Source: Myxococcales bacterium (GTDB taxonomy: Bacteria > Myxococcota_A > Polyangia > Haliangiales > Haliangiaceae). From it: a DNA stretch of 42,887 nt. Below the pieces are notes generated by a model that saw only the letters and a list, made by a program, of their open reading frames with translations, was not told where the DNA came from and did not search any database. Positions within the stretch are counted from its first letter, which is position 1; each line of letters begins with the position of its first letter. Below, in pieces: positions 24,873-33,348 of this stretch. The position numbers and the translations under genes are program-made. The stretch is taken from assembly GCA_016794525.1 (NCBI GenBank), contig JAEUJY010000116.1, positions 1 to 42,887 of the forward strand, read 5' to 3'.

Positions 24873-25742
24873 CTACCGGCTGGCGACCGCCGGCGCCAGG
24901 CCGACGTCGAGCCACAGCGGCAGGTGGTCCGAGATCCGGACGGTCTGCTCGACCCCGAACCGGCCCGCCGCCAGGCCGCGGGTGTAGATCGCGTCGAGCC
25001 GCATGTTCAGCCACTGGCTGGTGGCGGCGCTGCGCGTCACCGGCGTGTCGAGCCCGGCGGCCCGGACCGCGCGCTCGAGGCGATCGTCCTGGGTGCCGGC
25101 CGGCACCGGCACCAGGTGGCCGATCCACAGGAACGGGCTGGTGTTCATGTCGCCGGCGATCACCACCGGGCCGTCCCACGCCTGCGCCGCGTCGAGCACC
25201 GGCCGCAGCTGGCGCACCCGATCGGCCGGGTTGACGCGGTTGTCGAGGTGGGTGGCGATCAGCCGCACCGGGCCGTCGGCGCCGTCGAGCGTCGCGGCCA
25301 GGCCGATCCGCCGCGCCGAGTTCACCACCGTCGACAGGTACGGCAGCTCGATCACCGCGACGTCGCGCAGCGGGAAGCGCGCGAGGATCGCCACCCCCGA
25401 GGTGCCGCCGTCCTGCTGGTGGCCCGGCGCGTAGACCGAGGCCATGCCCAGCCGCTGGCCGGCCGCGCACGCCGCGCTGCACGGCCCGAAGGCCGCGACC
25501 TCCTCGAGGAAGATCACGTCGGCGGCGGCCAGCGCCGGGTTGCCCTGGATCGCCGCGGCGATCGCGTCGCCGGCGACGCCGTGGACGTTGTACTGGACGA
25601 TCCGCAGCGCGCGCGGCGCCGGGGCGTCCGCGGGCGCGGCCAGCCGCAGCTCGGGCGAGCGGTCGCGCGGCGGCGCGTGGTTGAAGGTGGCGCAGGCGGA
25701 CAGCGACAGGGCGGCGAGGGCGGCGAGGACGGCGAGGCGCAC
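24873..25742 (-). CDS. Endonuclease/exonuclease/phosphatase-family lipoprotein
   Basis: 289 residues from GTG 25742. The lipobox is LSAC (Cys17). The EEP domain starts at LRIVQYNVHGVAGD (Asn metal/phosphate region), followed by VIFLEEV (catalytic Glu), LIATHLDNR, VVIAGDMNTSPFLWIG (Asp-x-Asn) and RISDHLPLWLDV (catalytic Asp-His). All key residues of the DNase I/sphingomyelinase superfamily are present. Being lipid-anchored, it would act outside the cytoplasm, on nucleic acid, phosphoinositides or other phosphodiesters. TACGTC lies 7 nt before the start. Confidence 0.9.
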   Translation of the reverse strand: MRLAVLAALAALSLSACATFNHAPPRDRSPELRLAAPADAPAPRALRIVQYNVHGVAGDAIAAAIQGNPALAAADVIFLEEVAAFGPCSAACAAGQRLGMASVYAPGHQQDGGTSGVAILARFPLRDVAVIELPYLSTVVNSARRIGLAATLDGADGPVRLIATHLDNRVNPADRVRQLRPVLDAAQAWDGPVVIAGDMNTSPFLWIGHLVPVPAGTQDDRLERAVRAAGLDTPVTRSAATSQWLNMRLDAIYTRGLAAGRFGVEQTVRISDHLPLWLDVGLAPAVASR

Positions 25743-25886
25743 GGGGCCGGACGTAGCAAGCGCGCGGCCAGCGGCCGGCGGCGCGCGGTCGCAGGGTTAG
25801 CCCGGCGCCGGGCGGTGAATCTCCGACGCCGTGGGCGATGCTGGGTGATTCCCGTCGCGGCGGCGTGTACGTTCGCGAGCCCGGGG

Positions 25887-26729
25887 GTGCTCATGACCAT
25901 GCTACGTCCGCTGTCCGCGCTGCTCACGCTCGCGCTCGCCTGTGGCCCGTCGGCCAGCGGCGGCGACGACGACGACGTCACCGGCGACGCCGGTCCCGAC
26001 AGCGCCAGCGGCGGCCCCGACGCCCCGGACACGGGCGCCAACGCCGCGGTCTACGCGCACACCGCGTCGACGTTGTTCCGCGTCCACCCGCTGACCTACG
26101 CGATCACGCGGATCGGCGACTTCGGCTGGCCGAACGGCAGCGATCAGATGACCGACATCGCGATCGACAAGGACGGGCTGATGATCGGCATCTCGTATGG
26201 CCGGGTCTATCGCGTCGATCCCGACACCGCCGCGTGCACGCTGCTCAGCAGCAGCCTGGCCGGCATGTTCAACGGCCTGTCGTTCGTGCCGGCCAGCCTG
26301 GCCAGCGGCGTCGAGGGCGCCGACGTGCTGGTCGGCACCCGCAACACCGACGGCGTGGTGTTCCGGATCGATCCGATGACCGGCGCCGCCACCGCGATCG
26401 GCGACATGGGCGCCGGCTACGTGTCGTCGGGCGACATCGTCGCGGTGACCGGCTTCGGCATGGTCGCGACGGTGCCCACCGGCACGCTCGGCCCCGATCA
26501 GCTGGTGCGGCTGGCGCCGGTCACGTTCGCGGCGACGCCGATCGGCAGCAGCACCGGCTTCGATCGGCTGTGGGGCGTCGGCTACTGGGGGACGCGGGTG
26601 TTCGGCTTCAGCGAGCGCGGCGATCTGACGGTGATCGATCGCGCCACCGGCGCCGGCACGCTCGTCGCCGGCGGCGGCGAGACCTGGTGGGGCGCCGCGG
26701 TCACCACCGCCGCGCCGATCGTCGACTGA
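25887..26729 (+). CDS. Beta-propeller-like lipoprotein
   Basis: 278 residues from ATG 25893; GTG 25887 is an in-frame alternative. The lipobox is LALAC (Cys17), then an acidic disordered linker (GGDDDDVTGDAGPD), typical of myxobacterial lipoproteins. The rest repeats a pattern of xxLFRVHPLTYAITRIGDFG, GRVYRVDPDTAACTLL, VVFRIDPMTGAATAIGDMG, DQLVRLAPVTFAATPIGSS and DLTVIDRATGAGTLVAGG. That is five or six blades of a Kelch/NHL/SMP-30-like propeller with a D-P-x-T-x-A turn. Function unknown, probably ligand or protein binding at the cell surface. Confidence 0.82.
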   Translation: MLMTMLRPLSALLTLALACGPSASGGDDDDVTGDAGPDSASGGPDAPDTGANAAVYAHTASTLFRVHPLTYAITRIGDFGWPNGSDQMTDIAIDKDGLMIGISYGRVYRVDPDTAACTLLSSSLAGMFNGLSFVPASLASGVEGADVLVGTRNTDGVVFRIDPMTGAATAIGDMGAGYVSSGDIVAVTGFGMVATVPTGTLGPDQLVRLAPVTFAATPIGSSTGFDRLWGVGYWGTRVFGFSERGDLTVIDRATGAGTLVAGGGETWWGAAVTTAAPIVD

Positions 26730-26786
26730 ACGCCTGGGAGGCCATCGCGCGATGGACCGCCTCGCGCGTCCTGCGCGCCTCCCCGG

Positions 26787-27551
26787 TCACGCCAGCGGAC
26801 CAGGGCGCTCCCACAGGCTGGGTGCAGGGCCGCCGCGCTTCCATCCGCCCTGCATGAGCCAGGTCTGCGGCGCCGCCGTGGGCATCGGCTCGAAGTCCTT
26901 GGGCCAGGCGAACGGCAGGCCGTCGCGCTCGGCCCAGCCGGCGAAGGCGACGCCGCTGGCGTAGCGATCGAGCGGCGCGCGGCGCTGCCCGAGGCCGGCG
27001 TGATCTTCCCGGTGACGGCGCCAGTTGTTGAGCACGTAGGCCAGCGCGTGGCGCGCCTGGCGCGGCTTCGCGAGCGTCGTCGCGTGGTAGCGGTCGGTGA
27101 AGACCCGGCCGCGGCGCGGCGCGCCGGGCGCCTCGGTGACCATCGCGTTGAGGCGGCGCGCGGCTGAGACGCACAGCGCGCGCACGCCGTTGGCCAGCGC
27201 GCGGCGGTCGTCGGCCTCGCACAAGAGGTGGATGTGGTGGCGCTGGATCGACAGGTGGACGACGCGGAAGTCGGCGCGGCCGATCAGCGCGATCATCGCC
27301 GCGCGCACCGCCGCGTAGGCCTGCGGCCGACGCAGCCGGCCGACCTGCCGCGTGACGCGCAGGACGACGTGGACCGGCAGCCGCCGATCGTGGAACGGCC
27401 GCGCGCGGTGCTTGCCGCGCGGCGGGCCAGGCAGCGTCCGCTTGCGCCCCGCGCCGGCGCGCTTGCCGCCGTGGCCGGTCGGGTTGCTCGCGCGGCGCGG
27501 CGCCCCTTCGGTCCCTGACAGCCCCAGCTGCGTCGCCTTCCGTGCCCTCAT
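26787..27551 (-). CDS. REP-associated tyrosine transposase (RAYT, Y1 HUH family)
   Basis: 254 residues. The HUH motif is H106-I107-H108 (SIQRHHIHLL) and the candidate catalytic tyrosine is Y172 (RHALAYVLNNW), in the usual RAYT spacing. RVFTDRYHATTL also fits the Transposase_17/TnpA_REP pattern. RAYTs are single-copy, non-IS relatives of IS200/IS605 transposases that process REP hairpins in single-stranded DNA. The N-terminal ~50 residues are basic (GGKRAGAGRKR). ATG 27551 has no clear ribosome site; an AT-rich TATATT lies about 10-15 nt upstream. The nested palindromic element beginning 207 bp upstream is probably its substrate. All catalytic residues seem intact. Confidence 0.88.
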   Translation of the reverse strand: MRARKATQLGLSGTEGAPRRASNPTGHGGKRAGAGRKRTLPGPPRGKHRARPFHDRRLPVHVVLRVTRQVGRLRRPQAYAAVRAAMIALIGRADFRVVHLSIQRHHIHLLCEADDRRALANGVRALCVSAARRLNAMVTEAPGAPRRGRVFTDRYHATTLAKPRQARHALAYVLNNWRRHREDHAGLGQRRAPLDRYASGVAFAGWAERDGLPFAWPKDFEPMPTAAPQTWLMQGGWKRGGPAPSLWERPGPLA

Positions 27552-27757
27552 ATGATTGGGCGAATATAACACCTGCGAGCAGCGCGTCAAGGACCGAAGG
27601 AAATTCAGCGGGCGAGAACTGCGACCACGCCGTCGATCTGCGAGTGCGGCGCGGGATGGCGATCGAGGGTGCGATGGCCGGCACCTCCCGGAGCGCTGTG
27701 GAGTTGCCGGCGGCGCTGGACAACCGCGCCCGGTGGCGCGCCGGCGGGCGCACATCA

Positions 27758-28139
27758 TCGGCGTCGCGCGGTTGCCCACACCGCCTTGAAGAACGGCGCG
27801 GCGAGGGCGGCCGGGTGCAGGCCATGGCCGGGGCGACGTTCTTCACAACCCACACAGCGCGCGCCGCTATCCAGATCACTTCGTTGGTGATCCCAGAACC
27901 AGAGGCCGCTGAGCCCGGTCCCGATCCAGGCGGCCACCCCGTCGGCCTCGCGATCGTCGCTGTGTGGGCCGCGACCGTCGCCGCCCTCGCGTCCTCTCTC
28001 TCTCCAACCAACGAAGTGATCAGGGCCCGGCGATCCGCGCTGTGTGGGTTGTGAAGAACGGCGCCCCGGCGATCGCGGTCGGAGCGCGCTCCTGGCCGCG
28101 CCGTTCTTCAAGGCGGTGTGGGCAACCGCGCGACGCCGA
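27758..28139. repeat. 382-bp nested inverted-repeat (REP/BIME- or MITE-like) element
   Basis: Outer arms 27758-27802 and 28095-28139 are perfect 45-bp inverted repeats. Inner arms 27827-27861 and 28036-28070 match over 35 nt with one mismatch. A third pair, 27874-27888 and 28007-28021, is a perfect 15-bp match. All arms are collinear about a centre near 27948. Outer and inner arms share a unit around TGAAGAACGGCGC, so four REP-like units in alternating orientation are present. It has no coding capacity that I trust. The remaining 27552-27757 and 28140-28205 hold no gene that I can support. Confidence 0.9.
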
Positions 28140-28205
28140 CGACGCGGGCCGGCCGGCGCGACGCCAGGCGCGGTTGACCGAACCCGTACCAGGCGTCGAC
28201 CGTGG

Positions 28206-29945
28206 TCAGGCGCCGATCGCGAGCGGCGCGCTGATCCGGGCCGCCGGCGGCGCCGCGGTGGCCAGCCAGGCGGCGATGTCCTTGTCGCCGGCGACGAGGC
28301 CGTGGCGGGCGACGATCGCCGCGAGCTGCTCCTCGAACGCGGCGCAGCTGGCCGGGCGATCGGCGGGCGCGAACGCCAGCGCGCCGAGCACGACGCCGTC
28401 GAGCTCGGGCGGCAGGTCGGCGCGGGTGGTCGACGGCGCCGGCAGGTGCGGCCAGCCGACGATGCCCTTGTGCACCAGCGCCGCCAGGTCGAGGTTGATC
28501 TCGGCGCCGGTCAGCAGCTCGTAGGTGATCGCCGCGACCGCGTAGACGTCGGCGCGCACGTCGATGTCGTGGCCCATGCGCTGCTCGGGCGCCATGAACT
28601 CGGCGGTGCCGCGGGTCTCGCCGATCGTCGTCGTCCGCACCGACGTGGCGGCGCGGGCGATGCCGAAGTCGCCGACCTTGACCTCGCCCTGGCGCGACAC
28701 GAGCACGTTGGCGGTCTTGACGTCGCGGTGGATGATCGTCAGCGGCTGGCCGTCGTCGTCGACCGCGGTGTGCGCGGCGTGCAGGCCGTCGCAGACCTTG
28801 CGGACGATCGCCAGCGCGACCGCGACCGGCACCTGCCCGCCGGCCGCGCGCAGCGCGCGCACCGCCGAGTCGAGGTCGGCGCCGTCGATCAGCTCCATCG
28901 CGATGAAGTAGGCGTCGCCCGACTGTCCGAGATCGAGCACGCCGACGACGTTGGGGTGGCGCAGCCGCGACGCCAGGCGGGCCTCGTCGAGGAAGTACTG
29001 CACCGCGTCGGGGCGGCGCGCCATCTGCGGGTGCAGCACCTTGAGCGCGACCGGCCGCTCGAAGCCGGCGGCGCCGGTGGCCCGGGCCCGCCACACGTCG
29101 GCCATGCCGCCGGTGCCGATCAGCTCGACGGTCTGGTAGCGGCCGAAGCGATCGGCGGCGGCGGGCGCGGGTGGGGCGACGACCACCGCCGGGGTCGCGG
29201 CGACCGGCTGCGGGGCGGCACGCCGCCGCCGCCCGCCGATCACCGCCAGCGCCAGGCCGGCGACCGCGAGCACCAGCCCGCGGGCGACGCCGGCGCCGAT
29301 CACGGTCGCGCGGCCGGGGGCGCGCACCACCGCGCCGGCGATCGTCGCCAGCGGGGCGCTGGCCGCCGCGGTCGGCGGCGCGCCGTCGCCCAGCGCCAGC
29401 GTCGTCGGGCCGATCGCCAGCGCGGCCGGCACGGTGGCCAGCCCGGCGAGATCGATCGGCTCGACCACCGCGAGCGTGCCGCGCACCTCGCCCTGGCGCT
29501 CGCTCGGCGCCACCGCCACCACCTCGATCGCGACCAGCGCGCCACCGTCGAGCAGCGCCCGCGCGCCCGGCCGATCGAGGCCGGGCACCGGCGCGGCGGT
29601 CGCCGGCAGGCGCAACAGGGACGTCAGCGCCCCGGTGGCCAGGTCGACCTGCCCGAGCTCGAGCCGCTCGCCGGCGGCGACCCGGAACCCGACCTCGGTC
29701 GCCGTCAGGTCGCGCACCGTCCGCGCGTCGGTGGCCACGGCGCGCGGCACCACCGGCAGCTCGGCCAGCGTGCGCGCCCGCGCCGCCGCCGCGGCCTGGC
29801 GCTCGCGGATCCGGCCGTCGATCGCGCTCGCCAGCGCGCGCGCCGCCGCGTCGTCGATCGGCCCCGGCCGCGGGCGATCGTGGATCGCCAGCGCCGCGCC
29901 GGCCAGCGCCAGCGCCGCGCCGAGCCAGCGGCTAGCCGCCCGCAC
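28206..29945 (-). CDS. Membrane-anchored Hanks-type Ser/Thr protein kinase
   Basis: 579 residues. The architecture is reversed from the PknB plan: a hydrophobic segment at 1-22, a predicted periplasmic region of ~200 residues, a second transmembrane helix (about 225-245), then a C-terminal cytoplasmic kinase domain (about 268-525). Kinase motifs: IGTGGMADVWRA (Gly loop), VALKVL (Lys), IIHRDVKTANVLV (catalytic Asp), VGDFGIAR (DFG) and MAPEQRMG (APE). HRDVKTAN instead of HRDLKPxN is a mild variant. GTG 29945 overlaps the preceding copper-lipoprotein gene by 14 nt, suggesting that the lipoprotein and the kinase ectodomain work together. Confidence 0.92.
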   Translation of the reverse strand: MRAASRWLGAALALAGAALAIHDRPRPGPIDDAAARALASAIDGRIRERQAAAAARARTLAELPVVPRAVATDARTVRDLTATEVGFRVAAGERLELGQVDLATGALTSLLRLPATAAPVPGLDRPGARALLDGGALVAIEVVAVAPSERQGEVRGTLAVVEPIDLAGLATVPAALAIGPTTLALGDGAPPTAAASAPLATIAGAVVRAPGRATVIGAGVARGLVLAVAGLALAVIGGRRRRAAPQPVAATPAVVVAPPAPAAADRFGRYQTVELIGTGGMADVWRARATGAAGFERPVALKVLHPQMARRPDAVQYFLDEARLASRLRHPNVVGVLDLGQSGDAYFIAMELIDGADLDSAVRALRAAGGQVPVAVALAIVRKVCDGLHAAHTAVDDDGQPLTIIHRDVKTANVLVSRQGEVKVGDFGIARAATSVRTTTIGETRGTAEFMAPEQRMGHDIDVRADVYAVAAITYELLTGAEINLDLAALVHKGIVGWPHLPAPSTTRADLPPELDGVVLGALAFAPADRPASCAAFEEQLAAIVARHGLVAGDKDIAAWLATAAPPAARISAPLAIGA

Positions 29946-30954
29946 GCGCGGCTCCGAACTTGTCGCTCGACGGGCCGGCCGGCGCGTCGGCGGTGACGCC
30001 GACGGCGACGGTGTTGGCGCCGGCCTTGATCGTCACCTCCTGGGTGATCGGCGCCTTCGAGCGGTCGCTCCACGCGCGCAGCCGGTAGCGGCCCGGCACC
30101 AGCCGCTTGAAGCGGAAGCTGCCGTCGCTGCCGGCGATCACGTAGTGCGGCGCGCCGACCACGACGATCGTCGCGCCCATGTTCGCGTGGATGTTGCAGC
30201 CCAGGCGCAGGATGCCCTCGCGCGCGAACGTCGTGGCCCGGGCCTCGCCCTCGCGGAACAGCCCCAGGTCGAACGGCGTCGGCGCCGAGGTCGAGAAGAC
30301 GTTGTGGAAGATCGGGTCGAAGTTGGGGAACGACACCGTCGAGCCCACCGGCACGATCATCAGGCGCGGCGAGAACTGCCGGCCGCGCTGCTCCATCACC
30401 CGCTGCTTGGGGCGGCGCGCCTTGGCCGCGCGGTCGAGCGGCTCGAGCGTGATCATCGTCAGCGCGTCGCCGCTGCCGGCGACGGTCACCGTGCCGGTCA
30501 GCGAGCCGCGATCGGGCGCCGGGGGTGGCGGCGGCGCGCCGGCGGCGGCCAGGTCGGCGTCGTCCTCCTCGTCGGAGTTGCCGACGGTGGTCGGCTGCGG
30601 CGCCTGATCGGTCGGCACCGCCACCACCGGCGTGGTGATCCGCGGCGGGGCGCCGTCGCGGAAGCGCGCGGCGAGCCCGGCCACCGCGTCGACGCCGGTC
30701 AGGAGCTCGGCGGTCGAGAACTGCAGCTCGGCGCGGCTGCGCTCGCCGGCGTCGAGGAGGCGCTGCGCGTCCTCGAGCAGCTCGGCGGCGCGGCGCAGCT
30801 GGGTGGCGCGCTCGGCCACCGGGCCGGTGACCGACGGCGGGGCGGGCGGAGGCGCGACGGTCGCGACCGGGGCGGGGGCGGGGGCGGGGGCCGGCCGCGC
30901 TGGCGCGCCGGCGCACGCGACCAGCAGCGACAGGGACAGCACGCAGAGACGCAT
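29932..30954 (-). CDS. Lipoprotein with cupredoxin-like (blue copper) domain
   Basis: 340 residues. The lipobox is LVAC (Cys14), followed by a Pro/Ala-rich tether. A helical part (RAAELLEDAQRLLDAGERSRAE, about 54-75) comes next, and then a beta domain resembling plastocyanin-like proteins: FPNFDPIFHNVFS, then LGCNIHANMGATIVV. H (HNVFS), C, H and M (C-x2-H-x2-M) reproduce the type-1 copper ligand set. A final carboxypeptidase-regulatory-like repeat (GSFRFKRLVPGRYRLRAWSD) follows. It may bind copper or transfer electrons in the periplasm. TACCGC lies 6 nt before ATG 30954. The overlapping downstream kinase suggests a shared signalling role. Confidence 0.82.
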   Translation of the reverse strand: MRLCVLSLSLLVACAGAPARPAPAPAPAPVATVAPPPAPPSVTGPVAERATQLRRAAELLEDAQRLLDAGERSRAELQFSTAELLTGVDAVAGLAARFRDGAPPRITTPVVAVPTDQAPQPTTVGNSDEEDDADLAAAGAPPPPPAPDRGSLTGTVTVAGSGDALTMITLEPLDRAAKARRPKQRVMEQRGRQFSPRLMIVPVGSTVSFPNFDPIFHNVFSTSAPTPFDLGLFREGEARATTFAREGILRLGCNIHANMGATIVVVGAPHYVIAGSDGSFRFKRLVPGRYRLRAWSDRSKAPITQEVTIKAGANTVAVGVTADAPAGPSSDKFGAARAGG

Positions 30955-31009
30955 CGGGAGGCGGTACGAGTCAGCCCGGCGGGTGGATCGATCGGCCGGT
31001 GGCTCCGGG

Positions 31010-31015
31010 TAGGAT
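31010..31015 (+). promoter_or_regulatory. -10 hexamer of a probably leaderless gene
   Basis: TAGGAT ends 6 nt before GTG 31022, so the transcript would start at the initiation codon. Confidence 0.5.
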
Positions 31016-31021
31016 GCCGGC

Positions 31022-31486
31022 GTGACTCACCCCAACGCCGCCCTCATCGATCGCTTCTACCAGGCCTTCGGCCGCCGCGACGCCGCCGCCATGGCCGCCT
31101 GCTACCACGCCGACGTCGAGTTCACCGACCCGGTGTTCCCGCGGCTGCGCGGCGCCGAGGCCGGCAAGATGTGGGCGATGCTGTGCGCGCGCGGCAAGGA
31201 CCTGCGGGTCGAGCACTCGGCGGTCAGCGCCGACGACGCCGCCGGCCGCGCCCACTGGGACGCGTACTACACGTTCTCGGGCACCGGCCGGAAGGTCGTG
31301 AACCGCATCGACGCCCGCTTCGAGTTCAAGGACGGCCTGATCGTCCGCCACGTCGATCAGTTCTCGTTCTACCGCTGGGCGCGCCAGGCGCTGGGGCCGG
31401 TGGGCCTGGCGCTGGGCTGGACCCCGCTGGTGCGCGGCAAGGTGCAGCGCCAGGCCGCCGCCAACCTGGCCGGCTACCGGGCCTGA
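31022..31486 (+). CDS. SnoaL-like / NTF2-fold protein
   Basis: 154 residues from GTG 31022. It begins HPNAALIDRFYQAFGRRDAAAMAACYHADVEFTDPVFP, the classic N-terminal helices and first strand of the cone-shaped NTF2-like/SnoaL fold. The strand pattern AHWDAYYTFSGTGRKVVNRIDARFEFKDGLIVRHVDQFSFYRWARQ follows. Members are small hydrolases, isomerases or ligand binders; the substrate cannot be told. The gene is monocistronic and convergent with the glycosyltransferase, with a 1-nt gap between the stops. Confidence 0.88.
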   Translation: MTHPNAALIDRFYQAFGRRDAAAMAACYHADVEFTDPVFPRLRGAEAGKMWAMLCARGKDLRVEHSAVSADDAAGRAHWDAYYTFSGTGRKVVNRIDARFEFKDGLIVRHVDQFSFYRWARQALGPVGLALGWTPLVRGKVQRQAAANLAGYRA

Positions 31487-31487
31487 C

Positions 31488-32483
31488 TCACCGCGGCGCC
31501 GCGAGCAGCTCGCGGTGGCAGCGGATCAGCTCGGCGATCACCGCCGGCGGCGCGCCGGCCGCGGCGCGGACCAGCTCGCTGGCCTCGGGCAGCGGCCCCT
31601 GGCGCAGCACCGCGACCAGGTACGACGTCAGCGCGACGTCGTCGTGCTTGAGGGCGAGGTAGCGCGCGTTGTGCAGCCACTGCCGCCCGAGCTCGGGGCC
31701 GCGGCGGTGCAGCTGGTGGTACGAGCAGCCGCCGGCGATGATCCGCACCCGGGCCCCGGCCCGACCCAGCCGGTAGTGGAAGTCGGTGTCCTCGAGGCCC
31801 CAGCCGACGAACTGCTCGTCGAGGAAGCCGACCTCGGCCGCCAGCGCCGCCGGCACCGACGTGTTGCCGCCGATCGCGACCGCCCACGGGAACGCGTAGC
31901 CGTCGAGGTCGGGGCCGTAGCGCGCGGTCAGCGGCACGCCGTGGCCCTGCCACCACGGCTCGTCGGTGGCGTAGCGCGCCAGCGTCGCCTCGAGGTCGTC
32001 GGCCAGCATCGCCGGCGTCACCAGCTCGGCGGCGCCGGCGGCCAGCGTCGCCGCCAGGTCGGGCGCCCGGGCCAGCACCGCCGCGATCGCGGTGGCCGGC
32101 AGGTCGGCGGCCGGGGCCCACGCGGTGAGCAGGCCGCGCTGCTGCCCGGCCACCACCCGCGGCCCGTCGGCGTGGGCGGCGACGTGGTCGGCGACGAACG
32201 TCGGCGCGGGGACGCGGTCGTCGTCGGTCTGGATCAGGATGTCGCCCCTGGCCGCGCGCATCGCGGCGGTGCGCGCGGCGGCGATGCCCCGCGGCGCCCG
32301 CCGCAGGTAGCGCAGGTCGAGGCGATCGCGGTAGGCGCGCGCGACCTCGGGCGTCGCGTCCTCGCTGCCGTCGTCGACCACCACCACCTCGAACGCCGGC
32401 CCGCGCTGGCCGGTCAGGGCCGCGAGCGTGCGCTCCAGCACACGGGCGCGGTTGCGGGTCGGGATGACCAGGCTGGCCAGCAT
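31488..32483 (-). CDS. Family 2 glycosyltransferase
   Basis: 331 residues. GT-A start LASLVIPTRNRARVLERTL, VVVVDDGSEDATPEV (about 34-48), then ILIQTDDDRVPAPTF (DxD, about 82-96). The acceptor side has WGLEDTDFHYRLGRAG (E-D motif, about 230-245) typical of GT2 chondroitin/galactosyl-type enzymes with an N-terminal GT2 and C-terminal GT7-like segment. No membrane helix is visible. It may build surface polysaccharide or glycosylate proteins. TACGCT ends 7 nt before ATG 32483, which fixes the start. Confidence 0.88.
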   Translation of the reverse strand: MLASLVIPTRNRARVLERTLAALTGQRGPAFEVVVVDDGSEDATPEVARAYRDRLDLRYLRRAPRGIAAARTAAMRAARGDILIQTDDDRVPAPTFVADHVAAHADGPRVVAGQQRGLLTAWAPAADLPATAIAAVLARAPDLAATLAAGAAELVTPAMLADDLEATLARYATDEPWWQGHGVPLTARYGPDLDGYAFPWAVAIGGNTSVPAALAAEVGFLDEQFVGWGLEDTDFHYRLGRAGARVRIIAGGCSYHQLHRRGPELGRQWLHNARYLALKHDDVALTSYLVAVLRQGPLPEASELVRAAAGAPPAVIAELIRCHRELLAAPR

Positions 32484-32532
32484 CGCCGGAAGCGTACGCG
32501 GCGCGGCCGTCCGCGTGGTAGCGTGTCCCGTC

Positions 32533-33348
32533 ATGAGTCGTACGCCCGTCCTGACCGCGATGCTGTGGACCTCGGTGGGCACCGCCGCGCTCGGGTGCGG
32601 CGAGGTGTCGCCGCCGATCGTCGACGCCGCCGCGATCGACGCGCCGTCGGTCGACGCCGAGACCATCGACGCCACGCCGCCGGCCTTGAGCTTCGCCGCC
32701 ACCCTGCAGATGCGCGCCGAGTGCGGCGGCGTCACCGAGGCGGCGACCCTGACCATCGAGAACGTCGCCGGCCAGGCGGTGACGATCACCAGCTTCGACA
32801 CCACCGGCGGCTTCTTCGTCAAGACCGCGACGCCGATCGCGATCGCGGTGGGTCAACAGCTGCAGCTGATGGTGACGCCGCCGCCCGCGGTGATCGGCAC
32901 CGATCGCGGCGGCGCCGAGGTCACCGGCACGCTGACGATCACCGCCGACCTCGGCGGCGCGCTGCCGCCGGTCGCGCTGTCGAGCACGATCGTCGGCGCC
33001 AACCTCGACCTGGTCGACGCCGCCAGCCAGCCGATCGCGGCGATCGCCCTCGACAGCCCCGACGCGAGCTGCCCGGCCCCGCAGACGGTGTTCGTCCGCA
33101 ACCAGGGCAACGCCGACGCCAACCTGTTCGTCAGCGGCGGCTCGAGCTTCGCGCTCGGCGGCTTCAGCCCGTCGTCGACCGTGCCCGCCGGCGGCACCGT
33201 CAGCCACGACGTGTTCCTGCAGACCTTCGGCGGCTGCACCGGCAGCGAGTCGTTCACCTACCAGGCCACCGGGCTGGTGTGCACCGACCCGCCGGTGCTG
33301 CAGGCGAGCTTCAACATCGCCGGCACCTCGGTCTGCTTCTGCAGCTGA
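32533..33348 (+). CDS. Lipoprotein with ASPM/HYDIN-type Ig-like domains
   Basis: 271 residues. The lipobox is ALGC (Cys22), then an Asp/Ala/Ile linker (VDAAAIDAPSVDAETIDA). Two beta-sandwich repeats follow: EAATLTIENVAGQAVTITSF ... VGQQLQLMVTPP, and PQTVFVRNQGNADANLFVSG ... VPAGGTVSHDVFLQ. Both show the N-x-G...A-x-v pattern of HYDIN/choice-of-anchor-D domains in myxobacterial surface proteins. Six Cys residues after the anchor may form disulfides. TAGCGT lies 8 nt before the ATG. Its stop overlaps the next start by one base (TGATG). Confidence 0.82.
   Translation: MSRTPVLTAMLWTSVGTAALGCGEVSPPIVDAAAIDAPSVDAETIDATPPALSFAATLQMRAECGGVTEAATLTIENVAGQAVTITSFDTTGGFFVKTATPIAIAVGQQLQLMVTPPPAVIGTDRGGAEVTGTLTITADLGGALPPVALSSTIVGANLDLVDAASQPIAAIALDSPDASCPAPQTVFVRNQGNADANLFVSGGSSFALGGFSPSSTVPAGGTVSHDVFLQTFGGCTGSESFTYQATGLVCTDPPVLQASFNIAGTSVCFCS

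Noticed and set aside
26742-26755. 14-bp palindrome (CCATCGCGCGATGG) between the propeller lipoprotein and RAYT genes
   Set aside because: Short GC/CG palindromes are frequent by chance at this composition; no second copy or REP similarity supports it.
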